A stretch of 64,000 nucleotides of DNA from Duganella sp. OV510 (GTDB taxonomy: Bacteria; Pseudomonadota; Gammaproteobacteria; Burkholderiales; Burkholderiaceae_D). Each line of letters begins with the position of its first letter. Position 1 is the stretch's first letter. The DNA lies in contig NZ_FNEQ01000001.1 in assembly GCF_900100205.1 (NCBI RefSeq), positions 186,001-250,000 of the forward strand. The letters run 5' to 3'. Shown here piece by piece: positions 8,926-18,343 of this stretch. The notes below the pieces were generated by a model that worked only from the letters and a program-made list of their open reading frames with translations, did not search any database and had not been told where the DNA came from. A program made the translations under genes and the position numbers.

Positions 8926-11900
8926 ATGTCTCAATTTTTCATACGCCGCCCCGTGTTTGCGTGGGTGGTGGCGATCTTCATCATCCTGTTTGGATTGATC
9001 GCCTTGCCCAACTTGCCGATAGCGCGCTTCCCGTCGGTGGCGCCGCCTAGCGTGTCGATCTACGCCAGCTATCCGGGCGCCTCGCCGCAGACGATGAACG
9101 ACGCGGTGGTCAGCCTGATCGAGCGTGAGCTGTCCGGCGTGAAGAACCTGCTGTATTTTGAATCGTCGACCGACACCTCCGGTTCGGCCTCGGTCAGCGT
9201 CACCTTCAAGCCGGGCACCAATCCGGAAATGGCGCAGGTCGATGTGCAAAACCGTCTGAAAGCGATCGAGCCGCGCCTGCCGCAAACTGTGCGTCAGAGC
9301 GGTGTAACGGTGGAATCATCCTCCTCCAGCTTCCTGATGATTATCAGCGTGAACTCGACCAAGGGCCACGATGAGCAGGAACTGGGCGACTACCTGGCCC
9401 GCAACGTGGTGGAGGAACTGCGCCGCGTGCCTGGTGTCGGCCGCGTGCAGCTGTTTGGCGCCGAGCGGGCGATGCGCGTCTGGGTCGATCCGGCCAAGCT
9501 GGTGGCCTACAACGTCTCCATGGGCGACGTGACCAACGCCATCGCCCAGCAAAACGTGCAGATCGCGCCGGGGCGCGTGGGTGATACGCCGTCCATCGCC
9601 GGACAGCGCGTGACCACACCGCTGACGGTGCAAGGCCAGTTGCGCACGCCGGAGGAATTCGCCGCCATCGTGCTGCGCGCGGAGCGCAATGGTTCCAACG
9701 TCACGCTGGGCGACGTCGCCCGCGTGGAGCTGGGCGCGCGCGACTACACCTTCAAGGCGCGCGAGAATGGCAAGACCACCTCGGGCGCATCGATCTCGAT
9801 GTCGCCGGGCGCCAATGCGGTGCAGACCGCGAAGCTGATCCGCGAGCGCATGGATGAATTGTCGAAGTCCATGCCGACAGGGATGGAGTACACCATTCCT
9901 TTCGATACCGCGCCGTTCGTGAAGATCTCGATCGAGAAAGTGGTCAGCACGCTGGCGGAGGCGATGGTGCTGGTGTTCCTGGTGATGTACCTGTTCCTGC
10001 AAAAGGTACGCTACACCGTGATCCCCGCCATCGTGGCGCCGATCGCGCTGTTGGGGACTTTCGCGGTAATGGCGGTGGCAGGCTATTCGGTTAATGTGCT
10101 GACCATGTTTGGCATGGTGCTGGCAATCGGCATCATCGTTGACGATGCGATTGTGGTGGTGGAAGCGGTCGAGCGCTTGATGGCGACCGAAGGGCTGTCG
10201 CCGAAGGAAGCGACGTCGCGCGCCATGCGCGAGATCAGCGGCGCGGTGATCGGCATTACCGTGGTGCTGACGGCGGTGTTCATTCCGATGGCATTGGCTT
10301 CCGGCTCGGTGGGCGTGATCTATCGCCAATTCACCGTGGCGATGGCGGTGTCCATCCTGTTCTCGGCCTTCCTGGCATTGACGCTAACGCCAGCCTTGTG
10401 CGCCACGCTGCTCAAGCCTGTCGGGCCTGAAGACCATGACAAGAAAGGTTTCTTTGCCTGGTTCGACCGCAAGTTTGATGCGCTGACCGCGCGCTACACG
10501 GCACGGACCACCGCCCTGCTGAAGCGTGGCGGCCGGGTGCTGGCCTTGTATGCCGCCATCGTCGCTGGTGTGGCCTGGGGCTTCTCGCAACTGCCATCGT
10601 CCTTCCTGCCGGAAGAAGACCAGGGCTACATCATGACGTCATTCCAGCTGCCGTCGGATGCGACGATGGATCGGACGTTGGAAGTCATCAAGCAGTATGA
10701 GAAGCATGTGGCCAGCCGTCCGGGCATCGATGTCAACCAGTCGCTGATTGGCTTCAGTTTCTCCGGCTCAGGTCCGAATGCGGGCATGGCGTTCACCATG
10801 CTGAAGGACTGGGACCAGCGTAACGGCGCCACCGCGCAGGAGGAAGTCGCCAAGGCGACGGAAGCCATGGCCAGTGCCAGGGAAGGCATGATCATGACCG
10901 TGATGCCGCCGGCCATTGATGAACTGGGCAATTCGTCCGGTTTCTCGCTGCGCTTGCAGGATCGCGCTGGCCTCGGCATCGCCGCTTTGCAGGCGGCGCA
11001 GGACAAGCTGTTGGCGCTGGCCGCCCAGAGCAAGCTGCTGGATGGTGTTTACCCGGACGCGCTGCCGCCGGGGAACAGCATCCGGTTGGAGATTGATCGT
11101 CGCAAGGCAGAAGCCTTGGGCGTATCGTTTGCCGCTGTCAGCGATATGCTGGTTGGCGCTACTGGTTCGAGCTATGTCAACGACTTCCCCAACAATGGCC
11201 GCATGCAGCAGGTGATCGTGCAGGCCGAGGCGTCGGCGCGCATGCAACTGGACGACGTGCTGGCGCTGCGCATTCGCAATAGCGCCGGCGGCATGGTGGC
11301 CTTGGGCGAGATCGTGCATCCGGTGTGGGAGCAGACGCCGTTGCAGCTGGTGCGCTATGACGGTTATCTGTCGGCGCGTATCAGCGGCAGCGCGGCGGAA
11401 GGTGTGTCTAGCGGTGCGGCGATGCAGGAGATGGAACGCCTGGTGGCGCAGCTGCCGGCCGGCTTTGGCGTGGCGTGGACCGGCCAGTCCTTGCAGGAGC
11501 GGGAATCAGCAGCGCAGGCGCCGATGCTTATGGCATTGTCGATGCTGGTGGTGTTCCTGGTGCTGGCGGCTTTGTATGAAAGCTGGTCGATTCCGCTGTC
11601 GGTGATGCTGGTGGTGCCGCTAGGCCTGCTCGGCGCGCTGCTGGCGGTGATGGTGCGTGGCATGCCGAATGATGTGTTCTTCAAGGTGGGCATGATTACG
11701 ATTATCGGTTTGTCAGCCAAGAATGCGATTCTGATCGTGGAGTATGCCAAGCAGTTGCATGCCGACGGCAAGGGGCTGGTGGAATCGGCGATTGAGGCGG
11801 CGCGTCTGCGTTTGCGGCCAATCTTGATGACCTCACTGGCGTTCACGCTGGGCGTGGTGCCGCTGATGTTGGCCTCGGGCGCGAGCGCGGAGACGCAGCA

Positions 11901-12045
11901 TGCGATTGGCACCGGCGTATTCGGCGGCATGGTCGCAGCGACGGTGTTGGCGATTTTCTTTGTGCCGGTGTTCTTCGTGGTCGTCGTTGGCGGTGCGGAG
12001 CGGCTTGGCAAGTTACGTAAAGGAGTAAAAACATGCGAGCAATGA
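8926..12045 (+). CDS. RND multidrug efflux permease (AcrB/MexB, HAE-1 type)
   Basis: 1039 residues, the normal AcrB length. It starts MSQFFIRRPVFAWVVA, typical of HAE-1 pumps, has 12 membrane segments in two halves and large periplasmic loops after helices 1 and 7. The proton-relay Asp pair is visible in helix 4 (GIIVDDAIVVVEAVE) and the matching helix-10 stretch reads GLSAKNAILIVEYAK with its Lys. It exports hydrophobic or amphiphilic drugs, dyes or fatty compounds with proton influx. It lies between its adaptor and outer-membrane factor; its last 13 bases overlap the latter. Confidence 0.94.
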   Translation: MSQFFIRRPVFAWVVAIFIILFGLIALPNLPIARFPSVAPPSVSIYASYPGASPQTMNDAVVSLIERELSGVKNLLYFESSTDTSGSASVSVTFKPGTNPEMAQVDVQNRLKAIEPRLPQTVRQSGVTVESSSSSFLMIISVNSTKGHDEQELGDYLARNVVEELRRVPGVGRVQLFGAERAMRVWVDPAKLVAYNVSMGDVTNAIAQQNVQIAPGRVGDTPSIAGQRVTTPLTVQGQLRTPEEFAAIVLRAERNGSNVTLGDVARVELGARDYTFKARENGKTTSGASISMSPGANAVQTAKLIRERMDELSKSMPTGMEYTIPFDTAPFVKISIEKVVSTLAEAMVLVFLVMYLFLQKVRYTVIPAIVAPIALLGTFAVMAVAGYSVNVLTMFGMVLAIGIIVDDAIVVVEAVERLMATEGLSPKEATSRAMREISGAVIGITVVLTAVFIPMALASGSVGVIYRQFTVAMAVSILFSAFLALTLTPALCATLLKPVGPEDHDKKGFFAWFDRKFDALTARYTARTTALLKRGGRVLALYAAIVAGVAWGFSQLPSSFLPEEDQGYIMTSFQLPSDATMDRTLEVIKQYEKHVASRPGIDVNQSLIGFSFSGSGPNAGMAFTMLKDWDQRNGATAQEEVAKATEAMASAREGMIMTVMPPAIDELGNSSGFSLRLQDRAGLGIAALQAAQDKLLALAAQSKLLDGVYPDALPPGNSIRLEIDRRKAEALGVSFAAVSDMLVGATGSSYVNDFPNNGRMQQVIVQAEASARMQLDDVLALRIRNSAGGMVALGEIVHPVWEQTPLQLVRYDGYLSARISGSAAEGVSSGAAMQEMERLVAQLPAGFGVAWTGQSLQERESAAQAPMLMALSMLVVFLVLAALYESWSIPLSVMLVVPLGLLGALLAVMVRGMPNDVFFKVGMITIIGLSAKNAILIVEYAKQLHADGKGLVESAIEAARLRLRPILMTSLAFTLGVVPLMLASGASAETQHAIGTGVFGGMVAATVLAIFFVPVFFVVVVGGAERLGKLRKGVKTCEQ

Positions 12046-13607
12046 TCGCAGTATCGGCCGCACTGCTGGCCGGATGCTCAATGAATCCGCCGCTGACCAA
12101 GCCGGCCATGCCGGTGCCGTCAGCCTACCATGGCGCGACCGGCCCAGCGGCCGGCGCGGTGCCGGATGGCGGCGTTGGCGGCGTTGGCGGCGGTGTGGCC
12201 GGCGCGGTGCCGGATGGTGGCGGCGGTGCGGCTGGTGCGGCCGGCGCGGTACCGGGCGGTGGCGGCAGTGTGGCCGGCGCGGTGTCGGGCGGTGGCGGCA
12301 GTGCGGCCGGCGCGGTGTCGGGCGGTGGCGGCGGTGCCCCCGGCGGCGTGGTGGGCGAGGTGATGCCGGATTGGCGGCGGATGTTGGCTGATCCGGCGTT
12401 GCAGCGGCTGGTCGAGCTGGCGCTGGAGAATAATCGTGATCTGCGCGAGGCGGCGCTGAATGTCGCTGCCGTGCAGGCGCAGTATCAGATCCAGGATGCG
12501 GTGCGCCTGCCAGCGCTGGACGCCGTTGGCGGCGCGACACGTCAGCGCGTGTCGTCCATCGATGCGGCCAATGGCGCGGTTACGCAGCAGACCAACGCAG
12601 GCCTGGCGATCAACGCCTTCGAGCTGGACTTCTTCGGCCGCCTGCGCTCGCAGTCGGAGGCCGCCTTCGCCCGTTACCTGGCCTCCGTTGAAGGCCAGCG
12701 CACCGCACGCCTGTCGCTGATCGCCGGCGTCGCCGACGCCTACCTGGAACTGCGCCTGGCCGAAGAACAAGCCGCGCTGACCGACCGCACACTGGCCGAC
12801 TGGCGCCTCGCCCTGTCGCTGACGGAACGCCTGCACGGCGCCCAACAGCGCAGCGGCCTCGATGTCGCCCAGGCCGCCGGCCAGGTCGCCACCGCCGAAG
12901 CCGACATGCACGCCCGCGACCGCGCGCTGCGCCTGGCCCGCAACAACCTCGAACTACTGCTCGGCGCCCCGGTCCCGCAAGACCTGCCGACCGGCCACCC
13001 GCTGGCCCATCAACCTGTGATGACCACCCTGCCCGCCGGCCTGCCCTCCGAGCTGTTGACGCGCCGCCCGGACATCATGCAAGCCGAACACGCCCTGGTC
13101 GCCGCCAACGCCGAAATTGGCGTCGCCCGTGCCGCCTTCTTCCCGCGCCTCTCGCTGACCGCCCAACTGGGATTCAGCAGCGCCGAGATGGGCAGCCTGT
13201 TCAAAGGCAGCAACCGTAGCTGGTCGTTCGCACCGCAAATCACCCAGCCGATCTTCCACGGCGGCCAACTGCGCGCGGAACTGAAACTGGCCGAAGTCCG
13301 CAACAACATCGCCGTGGTGCAGTACGAACGTACCATCCAGACGGCCTTCCGCGAAGTCAATGACGCCTTGGCCAGCAACGAAACCTACCAGCGCCAGATC
13401 ATCGCCCAGCAACGCGTGGTGGATGCCGCAGCGCTGCGCGAACGCCTGTCCAACCTGCGCTACGGCGCCGGGCAGGACAGCCGCCTGGAACTGCTGGACG
13501 CCCAGCGCCAGGCCTACGCCGCGCAAAGCAGTCTGCTGGACCTGCGCCGCGACCACTTTAAATCCGCCATCGCTCTCTATAAAGCGCTGGGCGGTGGCGT
13601 CAGCTGA
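12033..13607 (+). CDS. Outer-membrane efflux lipoprotein (OprM/NodT family) with a repeat-encoded Gly/Ala linker
   Basis: 524 residues. A lipobox (ALLAGCSMN) near residue 15 is followed by an unusual low-complexity region (about residues 40-108) rich in Gly, Ala and Val, then the outer-membrane-factor domain starting at DWRRMLADPALQRLVELALENN. The family's two repeated halves are present, and the C-terminal half contains RRPDIMQAEHALVAANAEIGVARAAFFPRLSL. It forms the trimeric exit duct of the RND pump. AAAGGAG lies 8 bases before the ATG, inside the end of the pump gene. It is longer than typical OprM proteins because of the linker. Confidence 0.93.
   Translation: MRAMIAVSAALLAGCSMNPPLTKPAMPVPSAYHGATGPAAGAVPDGGVGGVGGGVAGAVPDGGGGAAGAAGAVPGGGGSVAGAVSGGGGSAAGAVSGGGGGAPGGVVGEVMPDWRRMLADPALQRLVELALENNRDLREAALNVAAVQAQYQIQDAVRLPALDAVGGATRQRVSSIDAANGAVTQQTNAGLAINAFELDFFGRLRSQSEAAFARYLASVEGQRTARLSLIAGVADAYLELRLAEEQAALTDRTLADWRLALSLTERLHGAQQRSGLDVAQAAGQVATAEADMHARDRALRLARNNLELLLGAPVPQDLPTGHPLAHQPVMTTLPAGLPSELLTRRPDIMQAEHALVAANAEIGVARAAFFPRLSLTAQLGFSSAEMGSLFKGSNRSWSFAPQITQPIFHGGQLRAELKLAEVRNNIAVVQYERTIQTAFREVNDALASNETYQRQIIAQQRVVDAAALRERLSNLRYGAGQDSRLELLDAQRQAYAAQSSLLDLRRDHFKSAIALYKALGGGVS
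12240..12338 (+). repeat. 33-bp minisatellite, three units, in the outer-membrane factor gene
   Basis: Three direct 33-bp units (12240-12272, 12273-12305, 12306-12338) encode the 11-residue repeat AGAV(P/S)GGGG(S/G)(V/A). More degenerate copies occupy about 12150-12239. Being in frame, unit gain or loss would change linker length without a frameshift. Confidence 0.85.
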
Positions 13608-14350
13608 TGCAGTATCATGGCAATATGAATACAGAACTACCCGCCACAGATCAGGCCCTGGTGCTGGTGGCCGAAGACGAGTCGGAAATCGCCCAGATCC
13701 TGATGGCCTACCTGTCGCGTGCCGGCCTGCGTGTCGCCCACGCGCCGGATGGCCGACGCGCGCTGGAAATGCACCACATGCTCAAGCCCGACCTGGTGCT
13801 GCTGGACGTGCAGATGCCGCAGATGGACGGCTGGGCCGTGCTGTCGCAAATCCGCCAGCGCGGCAACACCGCCATCATCATGCTCACCGCCATGGACCAG
13901 GACATCGACAAGTTGACCGGCCTGCGCATCGGCGCCGACGACTACGTGGTCAAGCCCTTCAATCCGGCAGAAGTGGTGGCACGCGTACTGGCCGTGCTGC
14001 GCCGCACCGCTGGCCAGAGCGCCAGCCAGACCGCCAGGCTGCTGCGCGCCGAAGGCCTGGAAGTCGATCTAGAACATTACGAGGCCAACGTCTGCATCGA
14101 CGGCGAGGCGCGCCAGTTGCTGTCGCTGACGCTGACCGAGTTCCGTCTGCTGGCCCACATGCTGCGCGCACCCAAGCGCGTATTCAGCCGCGCCGAACTG
14201 CTGGCCGCCTGCCTGCCGGAAGGCGAAACGCTGGAACGCACGGTCGACAGCCACCTGAGCAAGCTACGCAAGAAAGTGGAAGCAGCCGGCCTGACCGGCA
14301 TGCTGGAAAGCGTGCGCGGCGTCGGCTACCGGCTTGGGAGCGCCACATGA
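13607..14350 (+). CDS. OmpR-family response regulator (BaeR-like)
   Basis: 247 residues: receiver domain (about 15-130) with acidic pocket AEDE, phospho-accepting Asp67 in LVLLDVQMPQMDG and the switch Lys in DDYVVKPF; winged-helix DNA-binding domain (about 145-245) with LTLTEFRLLAHMLRAPKRVFSR. The start ATG shares a base with the stop of the efflux channel (TGATG); ATG 13625 is an alternative. It overlaps the next, kinase gene by 4 bp. The position makes control of the efflux operon by this pair likely, as with BaeSR and MdtABC. Confidence 0.9.
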   Translation: MQYHGNMNTELPATDQALVLVAEDESEIAQILMAYLSRAGLRVAHAPDGRRALEMHHMLKPDLVLLDVQMPQMDGWAVLSQIRQRGNTAIIMLTAMDQDIDKLTGLRIGADDYVVKPFNPAEVVARVLAVLRRTAGQSASQTARLLRAEGLEVDLEHYEANVCIDGEARQLLSLTLTEFRLLAHMLRAPKRVFSRAELLAACLPEGETLERTVDSHLSKLRKKVEAAGLTGMLESVRGVGYRLGSAT

Positions 14351-15414
14351 AACTAAATGCCGGCATCAGCCGCCAGATATCGCTGTCGATGTCACTGGTC
14401 GCGCTGGGCATCATCCTGCTGGTGCAAATCAGCTCCTACGCGCTGTACGCCTACCTGATACGCCACTCGCCTGAATTCATGTCCGGCGATCCGCTCGACC
14501 TGACGCCGACCCGCGAAGAGGTCATCTGGCTGCTCATCACCACCTTCATCTCGGTGGTGATCGCGGTGGTCGCGGCAGGCAAGCTGTCGCGCCGCATCCT
14601 GGCGCCATTGAATTCGGTGGCGGAAAGCCTGCGCCAGGTGGCACAGGGCGACCTGACAGCGCGCGCCACCAACTACGATCACGCCATGGGCGAAGCCGCG
14701 CAACTGGTGGCCGACTTCAACCGCATGGCTGAGCGTCTGCAATACATGGAACAGGAGCGCGTGTTCTGGAACGCCGCCATTGCCCACGAGCTGCGCACAC
14801 CAGTGACCATCTTGCGTGGCCGTCTGCAAGGCATCAATGACGGCGTGTTCGTGCCAGACCAGGCACAGTTCCAGAATCTGCTGACCCACGTTGAAGGACT
14901 GGGCCGCATCATCGAAGACCTGCGCATGGTGGCGCTGGCGGAAAGCGGCCACCTTGGCCTGCAAAAAATACGCGCCAGCTTGTCGGCCGAAATCGAGACC
15001 GTGGTGCAACTGGCCGAACCATTACTGCAAGCGGCTGGCTTCCACCTGGAACTGGAGCTGACGCCGCAAGCGGTACTGTGCGATCCGATGCGCATCCGCC
15101 AGGCGCTGCTGGCATTGCTGGAGAACGTGCGCAAGCACGCGACGCCCGGCGTGGTGCGCATCAGCAGCCTGGTATCGGGCAGCGTCTGCCGCCTGAGGGT
15201 CGAGGATGAAGGCCCTGGCATCGACGCCGCGCTGGCCCAGCACGTGTTTGACGCCTTCCAGCGCGGCGAGCCATCGCAGCAGCAAGGCGTCGCCGGCAGT
15301 GGCCTCGGACTGGCGGTGGTCAAGGCCATCGCCATCGCGCACGGCGGCCAGGCGGTGTGCCGTCCATCCAGATTAGGCGGCACGCTGTTTGAATTAAACT
15401 GGCCGCTGGCCTGA
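14347..15414 (+). CDS. Sensor histidine kinase (BaeS-like) with very short periplasmic loop
   Basis: 355 residues. Two membrane helices (about 12-34 and 58-80) leave only about 24 periplasmic residues, so the signal may be sensed in or at the membrane. Then come a HAMP domain (about 80-133), the phospho-acceptor His147 in AIAHELRTPVTILRG and an ATPase domain with N box (LLENVRKHA), DEGPGID and GSGLGLAVVKAIA. ATGA overlap with the response regulator indicates co-translation. An open frame extends upstream of the ATG across the preceding gene, but that is a shadow. The end overlaps the convergent SDR gene by 21 bp. Confidence 0.9.
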   Translation: MKLNAGISRQISLSMSLVALGIILLVQISSYALYAYLIRHSPEFMSGDPLDLTPTREEVIWLLITTFISVVIAVVAAGKLSRRILAPLNSVAESLRQVAQGDLTARATNYDHAMGEAAQLVADFNRMAERLQYMEQERVFWNAAIAHELRTPVTILRGRLQGINDGVFVPDQAQFQNLLTHVEGLGRIIEDLRMVALAESGHLGLQKIRASLSAEIETVVQLAEPLLQAAGFHLELELTPQAVLCDPMRIRQALLALLENVRKHATPGVVRISSLVSGSVCRLRVEDEGPGIDAALAQHVFDAFQRGEPSQQQGVAGSGLGLAVVKAIAIAHGGQAVCRPSRLGGTLFELNWPLA

Positions 15415-16431
15415 ACGCAGCGGACGCGTAGCGCTCCAGGCAGCCAACAGCGCACCGCCCACCAGCAGCGACAACGCCAAAGGCTTGCCGCGCGTGGTCA
15501 GATAGGTATAGGCCGAGCGCTCATGCACCTTGCTGTCATGGCCGCCCTGCCGCTGTTGCAATTCCATGCCGTTGGGCGCATACAGCGCATCGCTGCGGTC
15601 CGGCGCCGATGGCGGGTCCTTCTTCTGCTGCTGTTTGAACATCATCATGTTCATGAACTTGTCCAGCACGCGCGGCATGGCCTGGCCTTCCAGCGATACC
15701 ATCTTCGACGCGCCGCCAACAAAGATATCGCGCTGCCGGTTTTCCGCCGCAAACAGTATGGCTTCCGCCACCAGCTCCGGTGCATACAACGGCGCCGGCA
15801 GTTCCGGCTCGTTCGCCATGTAGTTGCGCGCGTGTAGTATGAACATCGTATCAATGCCGGCCGGCTTGATCAGCGTGACCGACACCGGCACCTTATCCTT
15901 CTCGATCTCCATGCGCAGCGAATCGGTAAAGCCTTTCACCGCATGCTTGGATGCCGAGTACATGCGCTGCAACGGCACCGCGCGGTCGGACAGCTCGCTA
16001 CCCAGGTTGATGATGGCGCCACCGCCCTCCTTCATCAGTTCCAGCGCCACCAGTGAGCCATGCACCACGCCCCAGAAATTGGTCTGGAACAGCTTCTCCT
16101 GATCCTGCAATGGCACGTCGGCATTTCGGCCAAAGATGGAGATGCCGGCGTTATTGATCCAGCTGTCGATGCGGCCAAAGCGCTGCACGGCCGCGCGTCC
16201 CAGTGCCGCCACCTCGTCACGGTTGCCCACATCGGTTGGCACGGCCAGCGCTTCACCGCCGCTGCCGCGCAATTCCTGCACCAGTTGATCCAGCGCGACG
16301 CTGTCCCGCGCCGCCAGCACCAGCCTGGCGCCCTTGCCCGCCGCCATGCGCGCCGTGGTCAGGCCGATGCCGCTGGTGGCGCCGGTGATGACAAGCACTT
16401 GTGAACTGAGTTTTTTCAATCGGATAGTCAT
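15394..16431 (-). CDS. Short-chain dehydrogenase/reductase with C-terminal membrane anchor
   Basis: 345 residues. Rossmann-fold motifs: TGATSGIG at the N terminus, NNAGIS, and the catalytic YSASK. The C-terminal 90 residues are polar, then a hydrophobic helix (LALSLLVGGALLAAW) suggests a membrane anchor; this exceeds the ~250 residues of a classical SDR. Substrate unknown. The gene is 13 bp downstream of the dehydrogenase-PEBP fusion gene on the same strand, with AGGAGA before its ATG, so the two are probably one transcript. Confidence 0.85.
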   Translation of the reverse strand: MTIRLKKLSSQVLVITGATSGIGLTTARMAAGKGARLVLAARDSVALDQLVQELRGSGGEALAVPTDVGNRDEVAALGRAAVQRFGRIDSWINNAGISIFGRNADVPLQDQEKLFQTNFWGVVHGSLVALELMKEGGGAIINLGSELSDRAVPLQRMYSASKHAVKGFTDSLRMEIEKDKVPVSVTLIKPAGIDTMFILHARNYMANEPELPAPLYAPELVAEAILFAAENRQRDIFVGGASKMVSLEGQAMPRVLDKFMNMMMFKQQQKKDPPSAPDRSDALYAPNGMELQQRQGGHDSKVHERSAYTYLTTRGKPLALSLLVGGALLAAWSATRPLRSGQRPV

Positions 16432-16444
16432 ATGTATTCTCCTG

Positions 16445-18238
16445 TTATTTCAACGGCGGCTGCTTCTGCGCATACCGCCCGACGATTTCACCTTTGGCCA
16501 GCACGTGACTCTGGATGGCTTTCAGCAGTTGGTCGCGGTCGGCGCCGAAGCCCAGTTGCAGCACGGTGTCCAACGCGAATACCTGGAAGTGATAGTGATG
16601 CGGCGCGTCGCCGACTGGTGGGCGTGGTCCGTAGTAGCCTATCGATCCACGCGTGGTACGGCCTTGCAGCACGCCATCCGGCTGCGTCAGGCGCGGCTGC
16701 TCCTGCAAGCCTTCCGGCAGGCTGGTGACAGAGGCAGGGATATTCCATGCCAGCCAATGCACGAACGGCTTTTGCGGCGCGTCCGGGTCTTCCATGATGA
16801 TGGCGTAGGACTGCGCGCCCGGCACCGCCTGCCATGACAGCGGCGGCGACACGCCATCCGCATATTCGCTGTATTTCGGCGCCAGCAGTTCATCCGGACG
16901 GAAGCCAGCGCTTTGCACCGCCAGCTTGCCGCCGCCATTGGACTCCGGCCGCGTCAATGCCAGCGGCACGTTATTGCCGCGCTGCGCCTGCTGCTGCATC
17001 GGCCCGGCAGGTGCGGCCGGCAACGCAGCCTTGGCCTGGCCGGAGCCAGTGTAGGCGATACGATATAACACGCCGTTGGCGTCATCCGCCATCAGCAAGG
17101 AGCCATCCGCAGCCACCGCCAGCCCTACCGGGCGGGCGATATGTGTTTTGCCGCCATCGGTCAGGAAGCCCGTAACAAAGGGCTCGATGGATTTCGGCTG
17201 ACCATCGGCAAAGCGGACGCGCACAATTTCATAACCCGACGGCGTGCTGCGGTTCCACGAGCCGCGCATGGTGACAAATGCATCGCCCTGATACTCGGCC
17301 GGAAAAGCGGTGGCGCGATAGAACAGCATCTGCATCGGCGCCGCGTGCGCGGTGTAGCCGAGCACCATCGGCTCGCTGTGTGCCTTCCATTCCTGCTTGC
17401 TGATGTCGCCCGGCGGCGTGCTTTGCGGGTAAATGGCGCCGTCGCCATACACATGCGGCCAGCCATATTGCTTGCCGCGTTCCAGCTTGTTCAGCTCTTC
17501 TTTCTGCTCATCGTCACCGAGGAAATCGATGCCGTGGTCCATGCCCCACAATTCGCCGGTGCGCGGATGCCAGTCGTAGCCGATGGTGTTGCGCAGTCCG
17601 GTGGCAAAGATGGTGCGCTGCTTGCCGTCCGGCGTGGCGCGCAGCATGGTGGCGTTTTCCGGATTGTTCTCATTGCAGACATTGCAGGTCGAGCCGGCGC
17701 TGATATACAGCATGCCGTCCGGGCCGAAGGCCAGCGTCCGGTTGGGATGCTGGCCGGCGTCCGGCAAGTCGCCAATGATGAGCTTCAGCGGCGACAGTCC
17801 GCCGTCGCGCTGGATGTCGGCCACAAAGACTTCCTTGACCGTCGCCAGGTACAGTTTGCCGTCGCGGATCGCCAGGCCGTGCGCACCGGGACGCGAGGCC
17901 ACCGTCACGCCGGGGCCATCGGCAACGCCATCCTGGTTGGCGTCCTTGAACATCAGCACATCGCCCTGATCGCGGCGGCTGACATACATGGTGCCGTCGG
18001 CAGCGACAGCGATGATGCGGATATTTTTCAGCCCGGTGGCAAACGCGGTGACTGTAAAGCCAGGCGGCGCCTTGATGGCGGCGATGCGCTCGGCAGTGGC
18101 CTCGACCTTGGCCGGCTTGACGATCGCGGTAGCCACCGCGACACGTGTGCCGTCACCCTGCTGGGCGTGGACGGAATGACATAAGGAAAGTGCGGCGGCG
18201 GCCAGCATTGAGGCCGCGAAGGGCAATTGACATTGCAT
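16445..18238 (-). CDS. PQQ-type sugar/sorbosone dehydrogenase fused to a PEBP (YbhB/YbcL) domain
   Basis: 597-residue predicted exported protein with a signal peptide ending SVHAQQ. Residues about 55-395 form the six-bladed propeller of soluble PQQ-dependent sugar/L-sorbosone dehydrogenases (motifs GAHGLAIRDGKLYLA, NRTLAFGPDGMLYIS, GLRNTIGYDWHP). A Gln/Ala-rich linker (about 400-425) leads to a phosphatidylethanolamine-binding-protein fold (about 430-597) with the ligand-pocket motifs DPDAPQKPFVHWLAWNIP and YGPRPPVGDAPHHYHFQ. The first half would oxidise a sugar or aldose in the periplasm; what the PEBP half binds is unknown. It probably is co-transcribed with the SDR downstream. Confidence 0.85.
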   Translation of the reverse strand: MQCQLPFAASMLAAAALSLCHSVHAQQGDGTRVAVATAIVKPAKVEATAERIAAIKAPPGFTVTAFATGLKNIRIIAVAADGTMYVSRRDQGDVLMFKDANQDGVADGPGVTVASRPGAHGLAIRDGKLYLATVKEVFVADIQRDGGLSPLKLIIGDLPDAGQHPNRTLAFGPDGMLYISAGSTCNVCNENNPENATMLRATPDGKQRTIFATGLRNTIGYDWHPRTGELWGMDHGIDFLGDDEQKEELNKLERGKQYGWPHVYGDGAIYPQSTPPGDISKQEWKAHSEPMVLGYTAHAAPMQMLFYRATAFPAEYQGDAFVTMRGSWNRSTPSGYEIVRVRFADGQPKSIEPFVTGFLTDGGKTHIARPVGLAVAADGSLLMADDANGVLYRIAYTGSGQAKAALPAAPAGPMQQQAQRGNNVPLALTRPESNGGGKLAVQSAGFRPDELLAPKYSEYADGVSPPLSWQAVPGAQSYAIIMEDPDAPQKPFVHWLAWNIPASVTSLPEGLQEQPRLTQPDGVLQGRTTRGSIGYYGPRPPVGDAPHHYHFQVFALDTVLQLGFGADRDQLLKAIQSHVLAKGEIVGRYAQKQPPLK

Positions 18239-18302
18239 AATCCGGGCTTTCTTGAGTAGTCAAAAAAACCCAGTGTCAGCGCAGCCCCCTAGCCGCTCTG
18301 TA

Positions 18303-18328
18303 CGCCGCCTCACCAAAGCGAGGCGGCG
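18303..18328 (-). terminator. Perfect 9-bp inverted repeat after the sulfatase operon
   Basis: CGCCGCCTC (18303-18311) and GAGGCGGCG (18320-18328) flank an 8-base loop just past the end of the minus-strand operon. No T-run follows on the minus strand, so this is either a weak terminator or an mRNA 3'-end stabiliser. Confidence 0.45.
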
Positions 18329-18343
18329 CCAGAATCTGTTGCG

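Noticed and set aside
13360..14346. N-terminal extension giving a 684-residue kinase
   Set aside because: The extension overlaps the efflux channel and response regulator in another frame and has Arg/Pro-rich nonsense composition; the true start is ATG 14347 with ATGA coupling.
18303..18328. Inverted repeat considered as an insertion-sequence end
   Set aside because: No transposase nearby, no partner repeat and no target duplication; position fits an operon 3' end.
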